From Hypomyces perniciosus (Eukaryota > Ascomycota > Sordariomycetes > Hypocreales > Hypocreaceae), in assembly GCA_008477525.1 (NCBI GenBank), contig SPDT01000005.1, positions 2,480,001 through 2,544,000 of the forward strand: a stretch of DNA of 64,000 nucleotides. Direction: 5' to 3'. This document shows positions 1-10,819 of the stretch, one piece after another; position 1 is the stretch's first letter; the number at the start of each line of letters is the position of its first letter. Made by a program: the position numbers and the translations under genes. The notes below the pieces were generated by a model. The model did no database searches. It saw nothing but the letters and a program-made list of their open reading frames with translations, and had not been told where the DNA came from.

Positions 1-425
1 TTTTCTTTCCTTATTAGAGGGAGAGGAGGCATCGGGCGTTTAGGGAGAAAACGCCGTCACCATTCGCAATCCTCCACACATACACACACACACACACACA
101 CACCCCAATCTCAACGGCCTATTCAGCATTGGAATTGAAGCATCTCACCCGCTGAGTCTCTCTCTGAGACAACACGACTCGGACGTTCCGTTGCGGAAGG
201 GGGGGCACGCCCCAATAAAGCAGCAGTGATAATACATACATACGTGGTGTTTGTCATTGCGACGGGGTGGCAAATCGAGTCAGACTCAAGAGTCAGTCGG
301 ATCGAGATCGGACTGGCTGGCTGGCTGGCTATGCCCTTGTGATTCGACTCATCTGGACTTGGACGGACGTCTTTCCATGAAACGGAGCAATACCAAGAAG
401 AAGACAACCCACATCACCAGCCACT
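1..425. other. Intergenic / 5' leader with CA microsatellite
   Basis: No gene is supported here. A (CA)n microsatellite lies at about 82-104, followed by short CTGG and GAAG repeats. This is probably the promoter and 5' leader of the small gene starting at 426. Confidence 0.5.
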
Positions 426-929
426 ATGGACAACAACGACCTCTCCATCTCTCCGTCCCTCTCCTCCTCCGCTCAGCACCGCATCCTCATCTGGCGTAAT
501 GAAGTCGCATCCGCCTCCTCGCCATCCTCCTCCTCCTCCACAGGCGGCACCGCGCCCTCCCTCACCACCACCACAACAACCTCAACCTCCTCCTCCCCCG
601 GCGGAGCAGGCCTCTCCCGCCGCCGCCGCCTCTGGAACAAACTCACCTCGCGCTTCCGCCATCGCAGCGGCAGCGTCGCGAGCGGCGACGTCCCCGACTT
701 CCTCATGATGCCGCCTCACAAGGACGAACCCGTCGCCAGGACCGCCATGTATCGCATCCTCCCCCCCGGAGGAGAAGACATCACCGTCGATGATGAGCAT
801 GACAACGAGGAGATCCTTCCCGGCGAAGCGAGCAGTCACAGCGGCGGAGCAGGGCGAGGCAAGAGTTTAATGGAGAAACAGGAGAGACTACAGCGGGCAG
901 CGCGGTTATTGAACCAAGGCGCCAGCTAA
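426..929 (+). CDS. Hypothetical protein, 167 aa, Ser/Pro/Thr-rich
   Basis: This is a single-exon reading frame of 167 residues from an ATG in ACTATGGAC to a TAA. I do not recognise the family. The N-terminal third is low-complexity Ser/Pro/Thr; a basic patch follows near residue 60 (SRRRRLWNKLTSRFRHRSG). The rest looks conserved: DVPDFLMMPPH, then RTAMYRILPPGGEDI and an acidic stretch, ending in a Lys/Arg/Gln-rich helix (SLMEKQERLQRAARLLNQG). No signal peptide or membrane segment is visible. Other frames here are open only because of the GC-rich low-complexity codons. The C-terminal two thirds look like real protein; the function is unknown. Confidence 0.6.
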   Translation: MDNNDLSISPSLSSSAQHRILIWRNEVASASSPSSSSSTGGTAPSLTTTTTTSTSSSPGGAGLSRRRRLWNKLTSRFRHRSGSVASGDVPDFLMMPPHKDEPVARTAMYRILPPGGEDITVDDEHDNEEILPGEASSHSGGAGRGKSLMEKQERLQRAARLLNQGAS

Positions 930-1969
930 CCCCAACAACGGGTAACCATCTACCAATATAATAATAAAGCGAGAGAAAGAAAGAAAGAAAGAGAGAGAGA
1001 GAGGAAGCGAGAATGGTCAAGTGTTTCTACAGCGGTAAAGATCATGGAGGGAGGCATATAATGTTGAACGTTTTTTTGTTTTAATGGGTCACGGCATGGG
1101 GAAACGATCTATCTATTATTATACCATAATTTTGCACACTTGCGTACATGTATCTAGTCCTTTTCTTCCCTTTCCTTTCCTTTGCTCTCCTTTGCTCTCC
1201 TACCGGTTCATAGAGAATCGAGAACAATTCCGAAAGCTCAAATAAGCTTGGCCAACCACCACTACCACAGGTTAAATCATCACATGTCTTGGTAGGTATC
1301 CATCGCATGTCACAAGACCCCTTATGTCATGTCATTTATATGAGTCACAGAAATACTCTCTCTCTCTCTCTCTCTCTCTTGGTTGAAATTTTTGCCATTT
1401 TTTGCGTCTTGTGTAGAAATCTGCGGGTTGGGGAATACATGGTTCCTTTTTCTCTCCTGCGAGAGATGAGCCAACATACGAGACGAACCACTTGTGATAA
1501 AAAACAATGAGAAACAACGACGTGGAGGGGCAACATTTCCATAGCGATCCGCCGAAATGGGACCAGAGTAACTAGGTAGGTAGTGTCAAAAACAGAATTG
1601 GGGGAAGTACCAGGCCACATGGATGGAGGGGAAACAGTTTGCCATCTTTCTGCCCGGGAAGAAAAAAGGGTTCATCGTCCGAGACGGACAACAGTAGCTA
1701 CCCCGATTCAACGGGCGAAATGGTTCGTCAAGTATCCCCCGCCATTCCTTCTCCCCGTCCCGAGCCGAAATCCGAAATCCATGATCCCTCTCCCCATTAA
1801 CCACAGAAACAACGTACTGCACATCGGTGCTACATCAGCCAAGCCAGCCTCCGACATGACCCCCATCCATCGCCATGTCCAGAGGAAGGCGAGAGCACCT
1901 CGGCCGAAGACAGCATCTCGGTTCCAATATGCCGAGAAACCTGTTGGGAAAGTGTGAGGTTAGAAGAAC
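930..1969. other. Intergenic between convergent genes; GA and CT microsatellites
   Basis: This region holds the 3' ends of the small + gene and of the 14-3-3 gene (-). A (GAAA)/(GA)n tract lies at 971-1003 and a (CT)n tract at 1356-1379. Long frames at 1289-1957 have no protein-like composition and overlap the 14-3-3 3' UTR. Confidence 0.5.
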
Positions 1970-3387
1970 TTAAGAGGCAGCTGCCGGCGCAGGCTCCTCA
2001 GCCTTGGGCTCCTCCTCAGCTGGCTTGGCCTCGCCCTCTTCCTTCTTCGGGTTCTCAGCAGTGGGCTCGGCCTCGCCGCTGTCAGAGGAAGTCCAGAGGG
2101 TCAGGTTGTCACGCAGCAGCTGCATGATGAGGGTGCTGTCACGGTAAGACTCCTCAGACAGAGAATCCAGCTCGGCAATGGCGTCGTCGAAAGCCTGCTT
2201 GGCGAGGTGGCAAGCCCGGTCGGGCGAGTTGAGGATCTCATAGTAGAAGACGGAGAAGTTCAGAGCGAGACCCAGGCGGATGGGGTGGGTAGGAGTCAGC
2301 TCGGTCTGGGCGACATCGGTGGCGTTCTGTCACGTATGCATCATTAGTATTCAACGAGGAACTGATAAGGACCGGGTGGGGCGGAATAGCTATGCATGGT
2401 GATTAACCATGACCCATGCAGAATCATTTACCTTGTAGGCCTCGTGGGCGGCGGTGGCAGCGACCTTGCGCTTCTCGCCAGAGGCGAACTCAGCGAGGTA
2501 GCGGTGGTAGTCACCCTTCCTGTTCGAGGGGAGAGAGATTAGCGTCGGGAAGCGGGAGAACATCGGGAGGGGGTGGATGCGAGATGAGAGGTCGCAGATT
2601 TGGGGACAGAGGAACGGGGTGACTGAGCAACGTACATCTTGTGGTAGAAGACCTTGGACTCGCCAGTGGCGGCGTTGGGGATCAGGCTCTCGTCGAGGAC
2701 ATCGAGGACATCCTGGCAGACCTTCTCGAGCTCGGCCTCGATCTTGGCTCGGTACTCCTTGATGGTGGTAACGTGCTTGTCGGAGCCCTTGGACTCCTCC
2801 TTCTGCTCGATGGAGGAAATGATGCGCCATGAGGCACGGCGGGTGCCAACAACGTTCTTGTAGGCGACGCTCAGGAGGTTGCGCTCGTCGACGGTGAGCT
2901 CACCACCAAGCTTGGCCACCTCCTTCATGTAGGTCACCATCTCATCGTATCGCTCAGCCTGCTCGCAAAGGCGAGCCAGGAAGGTCTTGCTGTTTTGGTT
3001 CGAGGCCCGGTCAGATCTTCACGTTTTACCAGCAAAAAAAAGGGGGGGAAGCATGTTGTCCCATCGAGAGAGAACTTGGTGGGGTCACGGGGGGCCAGCA
3101 ACTGGACAAACCTTTCACGCTAGAGAGGGAGAAACGTTAGCATCGCGGCAATCAGAGGCAGAAACACATCGAAAAAGGGGGAGATCAGAGGGAGCGTGAT
3201 GGGCAGAGCCGCGCAAATCTGGCGGTGCGCAGCCCGTGATGGGATGATGATGAGCTGAGGGGTTGCGTAGCCTGGGGCTGGGCTGGGAGGAGGCAAAAGG
3301 CGGCGGTGGGAGCTGCTGCAGCACGCACGCAACAACAAGCAGCAGCAGCATCAGCAGAGCTGGGAGAGAACCTACCTCAGTGGCCAT
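1970..3387 (-). CDS. BMH1: 14-3-3 protein
   Basis: This is a 14-3-3 phosphoserine/phosphothreonine-binding adaptor, a cytosolic dimer that regulates kinases, metabolism and morphogenesis. Hand-spliced exons (on -): 3387-3376, 3119-3112, 2989-2636, 2519-2432 and 2326-1970, giving 272 aa. The N-terminus reads [20 protein letters not shown]. Signature segments are seen: [10 protein letters not shown] with the following SWR helix, the [14 protein letters not shown] segment, and the [20 protein letters not shown] helix. The C-terminal tail is rich in Glu/Ala/Pro and ends AAAS. Length is normal for fungal 14-3-3 (about 260-275 aa). The second exon is only 8 nt (CGTGAAAG); without it the conserved N-terminus is lost. 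The start was chosen by the MATE... family N-terminus. Confidence 0.95.
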
Positions 3388-4652
3388 GGTGAAGACGGAT
3401 CTCGGACTGGTATTACGGTTGCTGGAAGCAGAAAAGAGGACGAGATGCTCGGGCTACGCGGAGTCGGTCGTAGGCGGGAAAAAAAGGGTGATGCGGGTTG
3501 TATGAAGTGGGATGCGGTTGAGGATGGGGCGAGAATGGGTGTTTATATTTTGATTGTGGATTGAAATTTGGATTGGCCTTTGGCTTTGGGGGTTTCGGGG
3601 CGGAGCTTCAGAAGGCGGGCCAGTGCCCAGCACTCAGCACCAGGTGATGAGCAAGTGAGCCAGGCCTGAAAAACCGCTGTCCGTCTGGGCCACCCCGCTG
3701 CTGCGCTACTGCGCTACTGCTGGACGAAAGTCTCCCAGGAGGGAGGGAGCAATTAGGCGGTAGGTAGGTACTCCACCGGTACCTAAGACTAGCGCCACGG
3801 GCAGCCCAGCATGCGTGTGTACCTGGTGTACCTGGAAATGGTGGAACGGCTTTTTCTTACTGGGCTTCTGCGGGGAGAGGCGGATGGATGAGTGAATGGT
3901 TGCCAACTGGCAGCCTCGTTGCTGGTTGGTAAGCCAGTCACCCGCTTGCGATATATGAATGAGGCTTTGGATTGTTATTGTTTGCTGGAAATGCAGGCAT
4001 CGGTTTGTTCTATCTGCCTTGATATGTAGATGAGCCTAGCTTCCTGCGGCCGCCCATTGCAACATGGTCGGTACTGTTTCCAGGCTGCCGGTTACTGAGA
4101 GGTACGAGTACCCAGGAGTAATACTGCCGGTAGTACTACTAATTCTACTTTGAGAGCACACGCAACGACAGCCCTACCAGTCTTTCTTCTTCTGGTGATG
4201 ATGTCGCTGGCCGGGAGGTGGGGCCTATATTACCTGGGGTGCAAAAAAAGAACAGTGCCAACTGCTATGAACAATTTAATACATACGATACGGCCTCTAT
4301 CGTCAGGACTTTTGCCATGGTTGCCGGTGGCGGCTCGTTCCAGGTTAGTTACCGCCCTCACGGGTCTCCCTCTCCCGTCCTCGTCTCGATCCTCGAAGAA
4401 AAAGAGCCACATCATCGTTCCTGTACTCGTAGCTGTAGGCAAAAATCTGGGTTGCCAGAAAAGGCGTCATAGCCTGGTCAGGGGAGAAAGAGAGAGGAGC
4501 AGATCGGAAATCCATGGCTGGGCTCTGGAACTGGGCAATCTCGACTGTCGGTCAGTCATCGATCCATCTGGACTATTGATCCACACATCCCTCCACCTCT
4601 TTGATAACTTACCTGACTGGCCTCCTATAATAACAACCACAACCACCACAGC

Positions 4653-4686
<34 letters not shown>

Positions 4687-6169
4687 CAACAGCGTTTCGA
4701 TTCGCCATACTACTAAAACCGGAGGAGACCCCGACCTGCCAACAGCGATGCCGTTTGCAACCGCCATCTCGAAATAGGCACGCGTTGCACCACCGCCTTC
4801 TCCGCGGCCCCCATTCTGGTCCGTTCTAGGAGAGTGTCGGCGGCTACGCTTATTTAATAGGGTGCGCGTCTACCGGGCCGGGTGCAAATTATCAGTACCA
4901 CTTACTACGAGTATATTAGTAGTACTACGGAGTAATACTTCGTACCTCCTCATTCATGCTACAACATTGGGAGGCGTCTTCGGCGCACCCCGGCATGTAC
5001 TCCCTGCTATCGCTGTCTTTTCCCCGCTGGCCACGTCGGTCGAAGATTCTGCCTCTGGCCCATCCCTCGCATTCTACTCGATTCCACCTCGTGAGAGTTT
5101 TAGCATACAACTTTCTCAGTCTTGCCTGCGCTTGTTGCATCATACCTACTCATACTTCGTACTCATACTAGTATCATATACGGAGTACTTCGTACATCAG
5201 CCTCATTCCTCGAATCGCTTTTCAAACATCAACGGAATGAAGAAACGTGGAATCTTGAATACCATACCATATCCTGTCCACATGATGCTGCCAACCCATT
5301 CAAACGTCACACTTTCGCCCTCATCCATAGCAAATAGCATTCACCAGCTCGCCACATTCCCGTACTGTGGCTTCTTATCAGCTCCCATTCGTGACTCACG
5401 CTCTCCCCCTTTTCTGCCCCTCCTTCTCTTATCGCCATCATTTACTTCGTAACTTTGTGCAGAGTTCACTTCCCTGCTTTGCGTGTAGTACTACTCCCTA
5501 CGGATGGCCCAATCGCGCAAGATGTCGCAAGAGCAGCCCCAAACAGAAACAGGTGCTCTACTATTATTATCAGACCCTACATACGGAGTACATACATACG
5601 AGTAATGCTTCTCCGTGTCCGCCAGTGGAACGCGCCGAAAGAAGCCCCTCTCGGAACAACTGCCCCACTCCCCATTTCCTGCCCACGTTCTCCATCGGTC
5701 CAGCTGATGTTTGCTGTTTGGTTCCCGTCTAGGCCGCGATCTGATGAGGATCCTTACATAGAGTTAGCATTACAATGGACCCAGTTTCTGTAGAAGTTGT
5801 TCGCTTACGAGCCAGTCACTAATACGCCTTCAAGCGGCTAGGTGATCGCCAGCGACTCTCCCCTCGTTGACTCGAGCCTTACTTGGTACATAGCACATGA
5901 ACAAGCCACCGGCATCGTCCCGTGGTCCCTTTTCATCTGCCTGATGATGTGATGGTATTTTTAGCCCTCTTGAATCACATCGCTAAGTATTGCACAGCCT
6001 TCCATCTCGCCAACAGATGGACCAAGCAAACCAGTCTTGCCATTACACATTACCTATTTCCGTTTCACAAACCACTTATTTTCATAGCGAGACATTTTCA
6101 GGACACACGTGAATCGAGAGCAGCACCTCGGCTGCTCAGACCGTCGTTGAGCCAACATCATGTACCACC
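3388..6169. other. 2.8-kb intergenic region with TACNNNGTA motifs and CAA repeat
   Basis: I see no convincing gene. The part next to 3387 should be the 14-3-3 promoter. A (CAA)n tract lies at about 4652-4685. The TACNNNGTA family is dense between 4926 and 5590 (for example TACGGAGTA at 4926, 5179 and 5582; TACTTCGTA at 4936, 5153 and 5186). The open frames here are Ser/Pro/His-rich with no recognisable motif. Confidence 0.5.
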
Positions 6170-7402
6170 CTAGAGCTCACCAGGCTCAAGCCTTTCATAC
6201 GGATTCCGGCCCCAATTCGTGGGGTCACCCCCGGGGATACACAAGCCAAGACGCCAGAAATAATCACGATGTGCAAAAAGGAGCTGCCACAGCTTGAGCC
6301 GTGTGGGGAAAGCCATCGTCTGCATGAGCGCTCGCGTTGATGTTGCAGCCGGACGGAAGTGAAGGAGGCGATACAGCAAACTATTCAATGTAGTATCTCC
6401 ACTGGCACTGCATTCTGGATCAGTGTCCCCGACGCACACCCGCACATCTTCCTCAGATGGTGATAGATCTGGCTTCGAGATGAATATCTCCCCAGCATGC
6501 GGACTGTAGCCAAATTCACTGGGTGGCAGTAGCGGAACAGGGTCGTCAACGTGAGTGACCCGTCGATACGCTCTGTTCTCGAGATCGGAGACGCCGTCGA
6601 GGCCAAACACCTTGTCGATGAAGCGGGCAAGCTGGGAATTACCAAGACGGGGCTCTCCGAATGTTGTAACCATCACGTCCTCCCAGCCGAGAGACGCTTT
6701 GAGTTCAAGAGCTGCAAGACACGCAACAGACCCTCCGAGGCTATGTCCCACAAGGTGGATGGGATAAGACGGGTGCTTGGCCCGCAATTCCTTGAGTTCA
6801 GGCAAGACGATCTTTCGAGCATTCCTCCATGATTCAAGGAAGCCCATATGCACGGTACAGTTGGTGCACTCATGCTCGGGCTTCTCCGGCGGCTTTTCTC
6901 CTCCGCCGTGATCGGGCGATGGGTACGGCACGTACTTTTGCGGCACGGTGCTGAGGTCGATAATGGTGTTGGTGATGCTGTAGGTCCCACGAAAGGCGAC
7001 CATGATGACGCCATTGTTACGATCCGCCGACGCCGCAGCCTCACGACTAGCAGCAGGACGTTGCTGCTGGTGTTGTGTACCATGGTCCACCGCGATGAAC
7101 CCACAGTTATCGCTGAAGAGAATACCCGTGCTCCATGTTGTCACCAGAGAAAGAGAGGGAAACTCTTTGCAGCGTGAGATGCACTCGAAGGGCTTGCGGA
7201 CGCCAGTGTTGCCGATGCAGTAGGATATGTCGACAAATCTGGCCAGGCGCTCGAGGGAGGCAAACAATGAAACGGAAATAGCCGTCGTTGACGACAGCGG
7301 TCGTGGCTTTTGTTGGTCCGAGTAAGTCGCCTTGGTGAGGAAAACTAGAGCAGCTAGTTGTAAGAGGAGGAGCCTGAACAGGCTCGGTAGTCTCCACCGC
7401 AT
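6170..7402 (-). CDS. Secreted class-3 lipase (alpha/beta hydrolase)
   Basis: This is a 410-aa, single-exon lipase of the fungal lipase_3 family (Rhizomucor/Thermomyces type) that hydrolyses acylglycerol esters. Seen in the protein: an N-terminal basic-hydrophobic signal peptide (residues 1 to about 25), the MVAFRGTYS oxyanion strand near 134-142, and the nucleophile elbow GHSLGG with Ser221. A D-D-P-V-P segment puts the acid at about Asp287, and FAHRDYFWR puts the histidine at about His378, so the triad looks complete. The frame is open upstream to 7543, but the second Met (7402) is preferred because it starts the signal peptide. Cys pairs and N-glycosylation sequons fit secretion. The exact substrate cannot be read from the sequence. 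Confidence 0.88.
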   Translation of the reverse strand: MRWRLPSLFRLLLLQLAALVFLTKATYSDQQKPRPLSSTTAISVSLFASLERLARFVDISYCIGNTGVRKPFECISRCKEFPSLSLVTTWSTGILFSDNCGFIAVDHGTQHQQQRPAASREAAASADRNNGVIMVAFRGTYSITNTIIDLSTVPQKYVPYPSPDHGGGEKPPEKPEHECTNCTVHMGFLESWRNARKIVLPELKELRAKHPSYPIHLVGHSLGGSVACLAALELKASLGWEDVMVTTFGEPRLGNSQLARFIDKVFGLDGVSDLENRAYRRVTHVDDPVPLLPPSEFGYSPHAGEIFISKPDLSPSEEDVRVCVGDTDPECSASGDTTLNSLLYRLLHFRPAATSTRALMQTMAFPTRLKLWQLLFAHRDYFWRLGLCIPGGDPTNWGRNPYERLEPGEL

Positions 7403-8079
7403 AGTGAAGCTCAAGGATGCTGGATCAGACCATGAAGATTGGGGACAGCGGTGGTTCAAAAGAGATGTACGGAGTATAAACGGAGCAGCTTTAAAATCGC
7501 CCGACAAAGAGTCTCTCCTCTCCTTTTGATGACGCCAAGTCAAAACGCAAGGGAGGACGGTTGCAAGCGGCGGAGAAGAGCGCCACCTACTCGTACCTCT
7601 GTCGGGTGATTGAATTGCCGGCGGAACTGCACCACCGCATGACGGACAAGCAGCACGTTGGATAAACGAGTGCGATGCTATATTTTAGCCGTGATTAGAA
7701 TGACAATGCGTCAAAAAGATAGACCGAGTGAGCTGGTCTCATGAAGCGGAAGTGAGCGTCGATGACGGATCACGAGTACTCCGTACGTTAGTAGTGATTG
7801 CTAGTAGCAGTCCTAGTACATAGCTGGAGAGCTATTAGTAGGCACACTTCAAGATGGTGGGGCGGGGTCATGCCAGGGGCAAATATTAGTACTATTACTA
7901 CTAGTATTACTACTTCGTACTACTCGTACTACTACTCGTACTCGCAAGGCAAAATCCGGGGCTGGATGTTAGGCTACCCGGATCATCAGCCGGCTGCCGA
8001 GGCCACGCTGAAGAGACTGATTACGAAATTCGAACCTCCAGAATACGACAAAATGTCCTTCAACTCCAAGTTTCCCATC
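7403..8079. other. Intergenic, repeat-like TAC/ACT runs
   Basis: No gene is seen. TACTCCGTA occurs at 7777, and a degenerate run of TACT/ACTCGTACT units fills about 7885-7945. The 5' part is probably the lipase promoter. Confidence 0.45.
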
Positions 8080-8682
8080 CTAGGCTGTCCATTTCTTCAC
8101 AAATGTTGGGTCTCTTACGGGTCCGATGCTGAAATATCTCGCGCTGTACTCAGTCGAATTCGATACGCATGCTCCTGACGCATCGCAAGACAGAAACAGA
8201 AGAACCGAGCCCGAAACCTCGTAGGCAGGAATTCTACAGACCGAATTAGTCAAGCCAACAACAAACAATGCACAGCATCGGATATCATACCCGTCCACCC
8301 TAGGGCAAATTCTCTCAATCATTGTCAACTTTCTCTGGGCATCCGTCCAGATAAACTTGACATCTCTGTTCTGGCACGAGAACCGGGACGTCAAGCCCGG
8401 CGGCGTGGTGGAAACGGAGCTGGAGTTGAACTCGCAGAACGTCATGATCTTGGTGGCCTCATCGCGGAAGGTAAAGTTGTACGCGATCAGAGGCGCCTCT
8501 GGACCTGTGCTGTTGGACTTGCCGACAAAGTTCTGGATAAGATAGTCTGCGGGCAGGATGCAGTCCTGAGTCTGCAGGACTTTGGCGAGGAGCTCCGCTG
8601 GTGGCGTGTAAGCCGTGGCGGCGAAGGCAGCCAGCGCGGATGGCGCCGCAGCTAGCAGTGACACTAATAGTTCGAATCGCAT
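8080..8682 (-). CDS. Small secreted cysteine-containing protein, 200 aa
   Basis: This is an intronless 200-aa protein starting MRFELLVSLLAAAPSALA, a clear signal peptide. The mature part has nine cysteines (DCILP, FCEF, SCQN, ICPR, RCC, VCRIP, SCDA, ACVS) and several N-x-S/T sequons, as expected for an extracellular protein. The middle (FSCQN, KFIWTD, KLTMIERICP) resembles the beta-rich core of small secreted fungal proteins such as the AA1-like group, but I cannot confirm the family. Function is unknown; an effector or cell-surface role is possible. It lies 677 bp from the lipase gene on the same strand, so the two secreted proteins are neighbours. Confidence 0.72.
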   Translation of the reverse strand: MRFELLVSLLAAAPSALAAFAATAYTPPAELLAKVLQTQDCILPADYLIQNFVGKSNSTGPEAPLIAYNFTFRDEATKIMTFCEFNSSSVSTTPPGLTSRFSCQNRDVKFIWTDAQRKLTMIERICPRVDGYDIRCCALFVVGLTNSVCRIPAYEVSGSVLLFLSCDASGACVSNSTEYSARYFSIGPVRDPTFVKKWTA

Positions 8683-9847
8683 CGTGAAAGGCCTCTGATG
8701 ACAATTGCCTGTTGACTGAAGGTGGTTCAGACTGAGATTTGAAGGAAACGATGCGCCTTTAAGTAGGGAGAATGACGTGGAGGCTTCATGTTTCCCCCTA
8801 GATCAGCATGGCTGAATGGTCAAAAATAGGGCGAGATCTGTCGATCTAACGCCTTTGCGGCAGTTGCTACGAGACGTTGGAGCACAAACTGCCACCTCAC
8901 GGGTCCCAGTGTTTTAATGTTAACGGAAAACCCATGTTCTTCTATAAGGTAGCCGAAGAAATCCCAATTAGCCGAGTAAAATGTCGTTTGTTACCTTTAA
9001 TCCTACTGATTCAAAGGCGATCTTTAAAGCATCCTCACTTTTAAGGCTTCTCTTTGGTTCAGCGCATTTAAAGGGATGGTAAGTTTTGTTTCCACTCAAA
9101 GGGCAGCCAGCCTATTCCCACTTATTTTCGAGAGTACAAACGGATAGATTTCCTCGTATTGACCAGTGAATTGATACAAACAGACGCTGGTAGAAGGGAA
9201 CAGCACTGAGTCCTACATACAAGAACGGCCTTTTTGGTCTCCTCACCCTTGTGGACGTCGATGGCGAGCCATCTCGGCTAATCGAGGCATGCACCCCGTT
9301 TTAACGCACGACGCGAATGAGTCTGCGTTCACAAAGCTATCTCGATCTGTACACAGCCGAGTACTAACAGTAGATCCCTATGAAGATCTGTACATGAATG
9401 GATTGACTCTAGAGTCACTCGAAAGGTTGTAGGGCGTAATCCGGCTGCTTTATTCGTTTCCAGGAGCCACAGGTGAACAATTCTCCTCTAACAAGACGTG
9501 TTGTGGTCTTCACAACCCAAGGTGATATGTACAATTTCTAGCCCGACTGTATTATTAAAAAAATATGGAAATGATGTAAATTCTCATGAGAATTTACCAA
9601 ACCGATAAACCCAGCAGTGCCTGTTTCGGCATCTTCAACATGGTTTGTTCGCACCCTACTCCCGATTGGGCTATAGTGCACCCAATCCGCCACCAACTTT
9701 ATCGCTTACCCTCAGGCACGTGACCCACAACCGGGGCCACATCCCCACACACCACCAAAATTCTTTGGCCGCTCTGTGTGTGAATTTTCCTCCTTTGACT
9801 TTTCAATCGAACGATCCCGTCGGTAAATTTCACAACAACCGTCAAAG
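8683..9847. other. Intergenic between divergent secreted-protein gene and eL36
   Basis: About 1.2 kb without a supported gene. It must hold the divergent promoters of the secreted-protein gene (-) and of eL36 (+). Nothing else stands out. Confidence 0.45.
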
Positions 9848-10480
9848 ATGGCCAAGGAAGCGCCTGCAAAGTCCGGTCTGGCCGTTGGCCTGAACAAGGG
9901 CCACGTACGTCTTGCGATCTCACCTCGTGGAGGATCTCTGCTCCCTCTGGCAGACGATGGACGCTGACGTATGCGATTTTATGCGAATTATAGAAAACCA
10001 CTCCCCGTGTTGCCAAGCCCCGTGTCTCCCGGACCAAGGGCCACCTGAGCAAGCGAACGGCTTTTGTGCGCGAGGTCGTCAAGGAGGTTGCTGGGTAAGT
10101 TTCTGTTTTTCCGTGACGTTGGCTCTGGCGGTGGGAATGGAAGAGAGGGTTCGACGGTTATCGCACTCGACAATTCGAGGGAATTGGGACCCATTGAATT
10201 GGTTCACCCATGTCATAACAACAATGCTAACGATACTTTCTCAACAGCCTCGCCCCCTATGAGCGCCGAGTTATCGAATTGCTCCGAAACAGCAAGGACA
10301 AGCGTGCCCGTAAGCTGGCCAAGAAGAGGGTATGCTCGAACCAACACTCAAGACAATAAAAAAAAGCACTAGGAACTAACTTTGCAACTCCTCGTTTAGC
10401 TCGGTACTTTCGGCCGTGCCAAGAAGAAGGTCGACGAGCTCCAGCGCGTCATTGCCGAGTCTCGTCGCGCTGGTCACTAA
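9848..10480 (+). CDS. RPL36: 60S ribosomal protein eL36
   Basis: Cytosolic large-subunit ribosomal protein eL36, 106 aa, from four exons: 9848-9904, 9994-10094, 10248-10329 and 10400-10480. All donors are GT and all acceptors AG, and phases match. The N-terminus reads [19 protein letters not shown] and continues [20 protein letters not shown]. The diagnostic core is [21 protein letters not shown] followed by [21 protein letters not shown] and a basic C-terminus ending RRAGH. Length and basic composition are normal. The first intron falls early in the coding sequence, as is common in fungal ribosomal protein genes. Confidence 0.96.
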
Positions 10481-10819
10481 ACGGATCATATGTTGACTGT
10501 TGGGAATCTTCCATTGCAAAATAAATCAAAATGGGTTTCGCATGGGTTGGCGTGGTCACGATTCAACGGCTTTGATGTGGCGCAGCAGGGTTATAGCTGC
10601 GGTTCATCGGAATACCAAATTCTTCAAGTATGCGGTTCTATGGCCAAACTGTGACGTGTGATTTGTATTTGCATGTCCTCATCTCGTGTGATGGAAATGC
10701 CCTCCTATTGTAAAAAAAAAGCGCTTTATGCCTGCCTGAACGCCATGATGTACAACTGAACCAACCTTGTCCTCATTGCCTGCTCTTGGACAGGGCGACA
10801 AGTCTCTAAAAAGCCGTCC
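10481..10819. other. Convergent 3' intergenic
   Basis: Short spacer holding the 3' ends of eL36 (+) and the UBX gene (-). It includes a poly-A run near 10711. No gene is seen. Confidence 0.4.

Noticed and set aside
1583..1957. 125-codon + frame next to the 14-3-3 stop
   Set aside because: It overlaps the 3' UTR side of the 14-3-3 gene, and its composition is not protein-like.
4150..5732. Several + frames of 120-196 codons
   Set aside because: They are Ser/Pro/His-rich, cross many TACNNNGTA repeats and microsatellites, and have no motif; some lack an ATG start.
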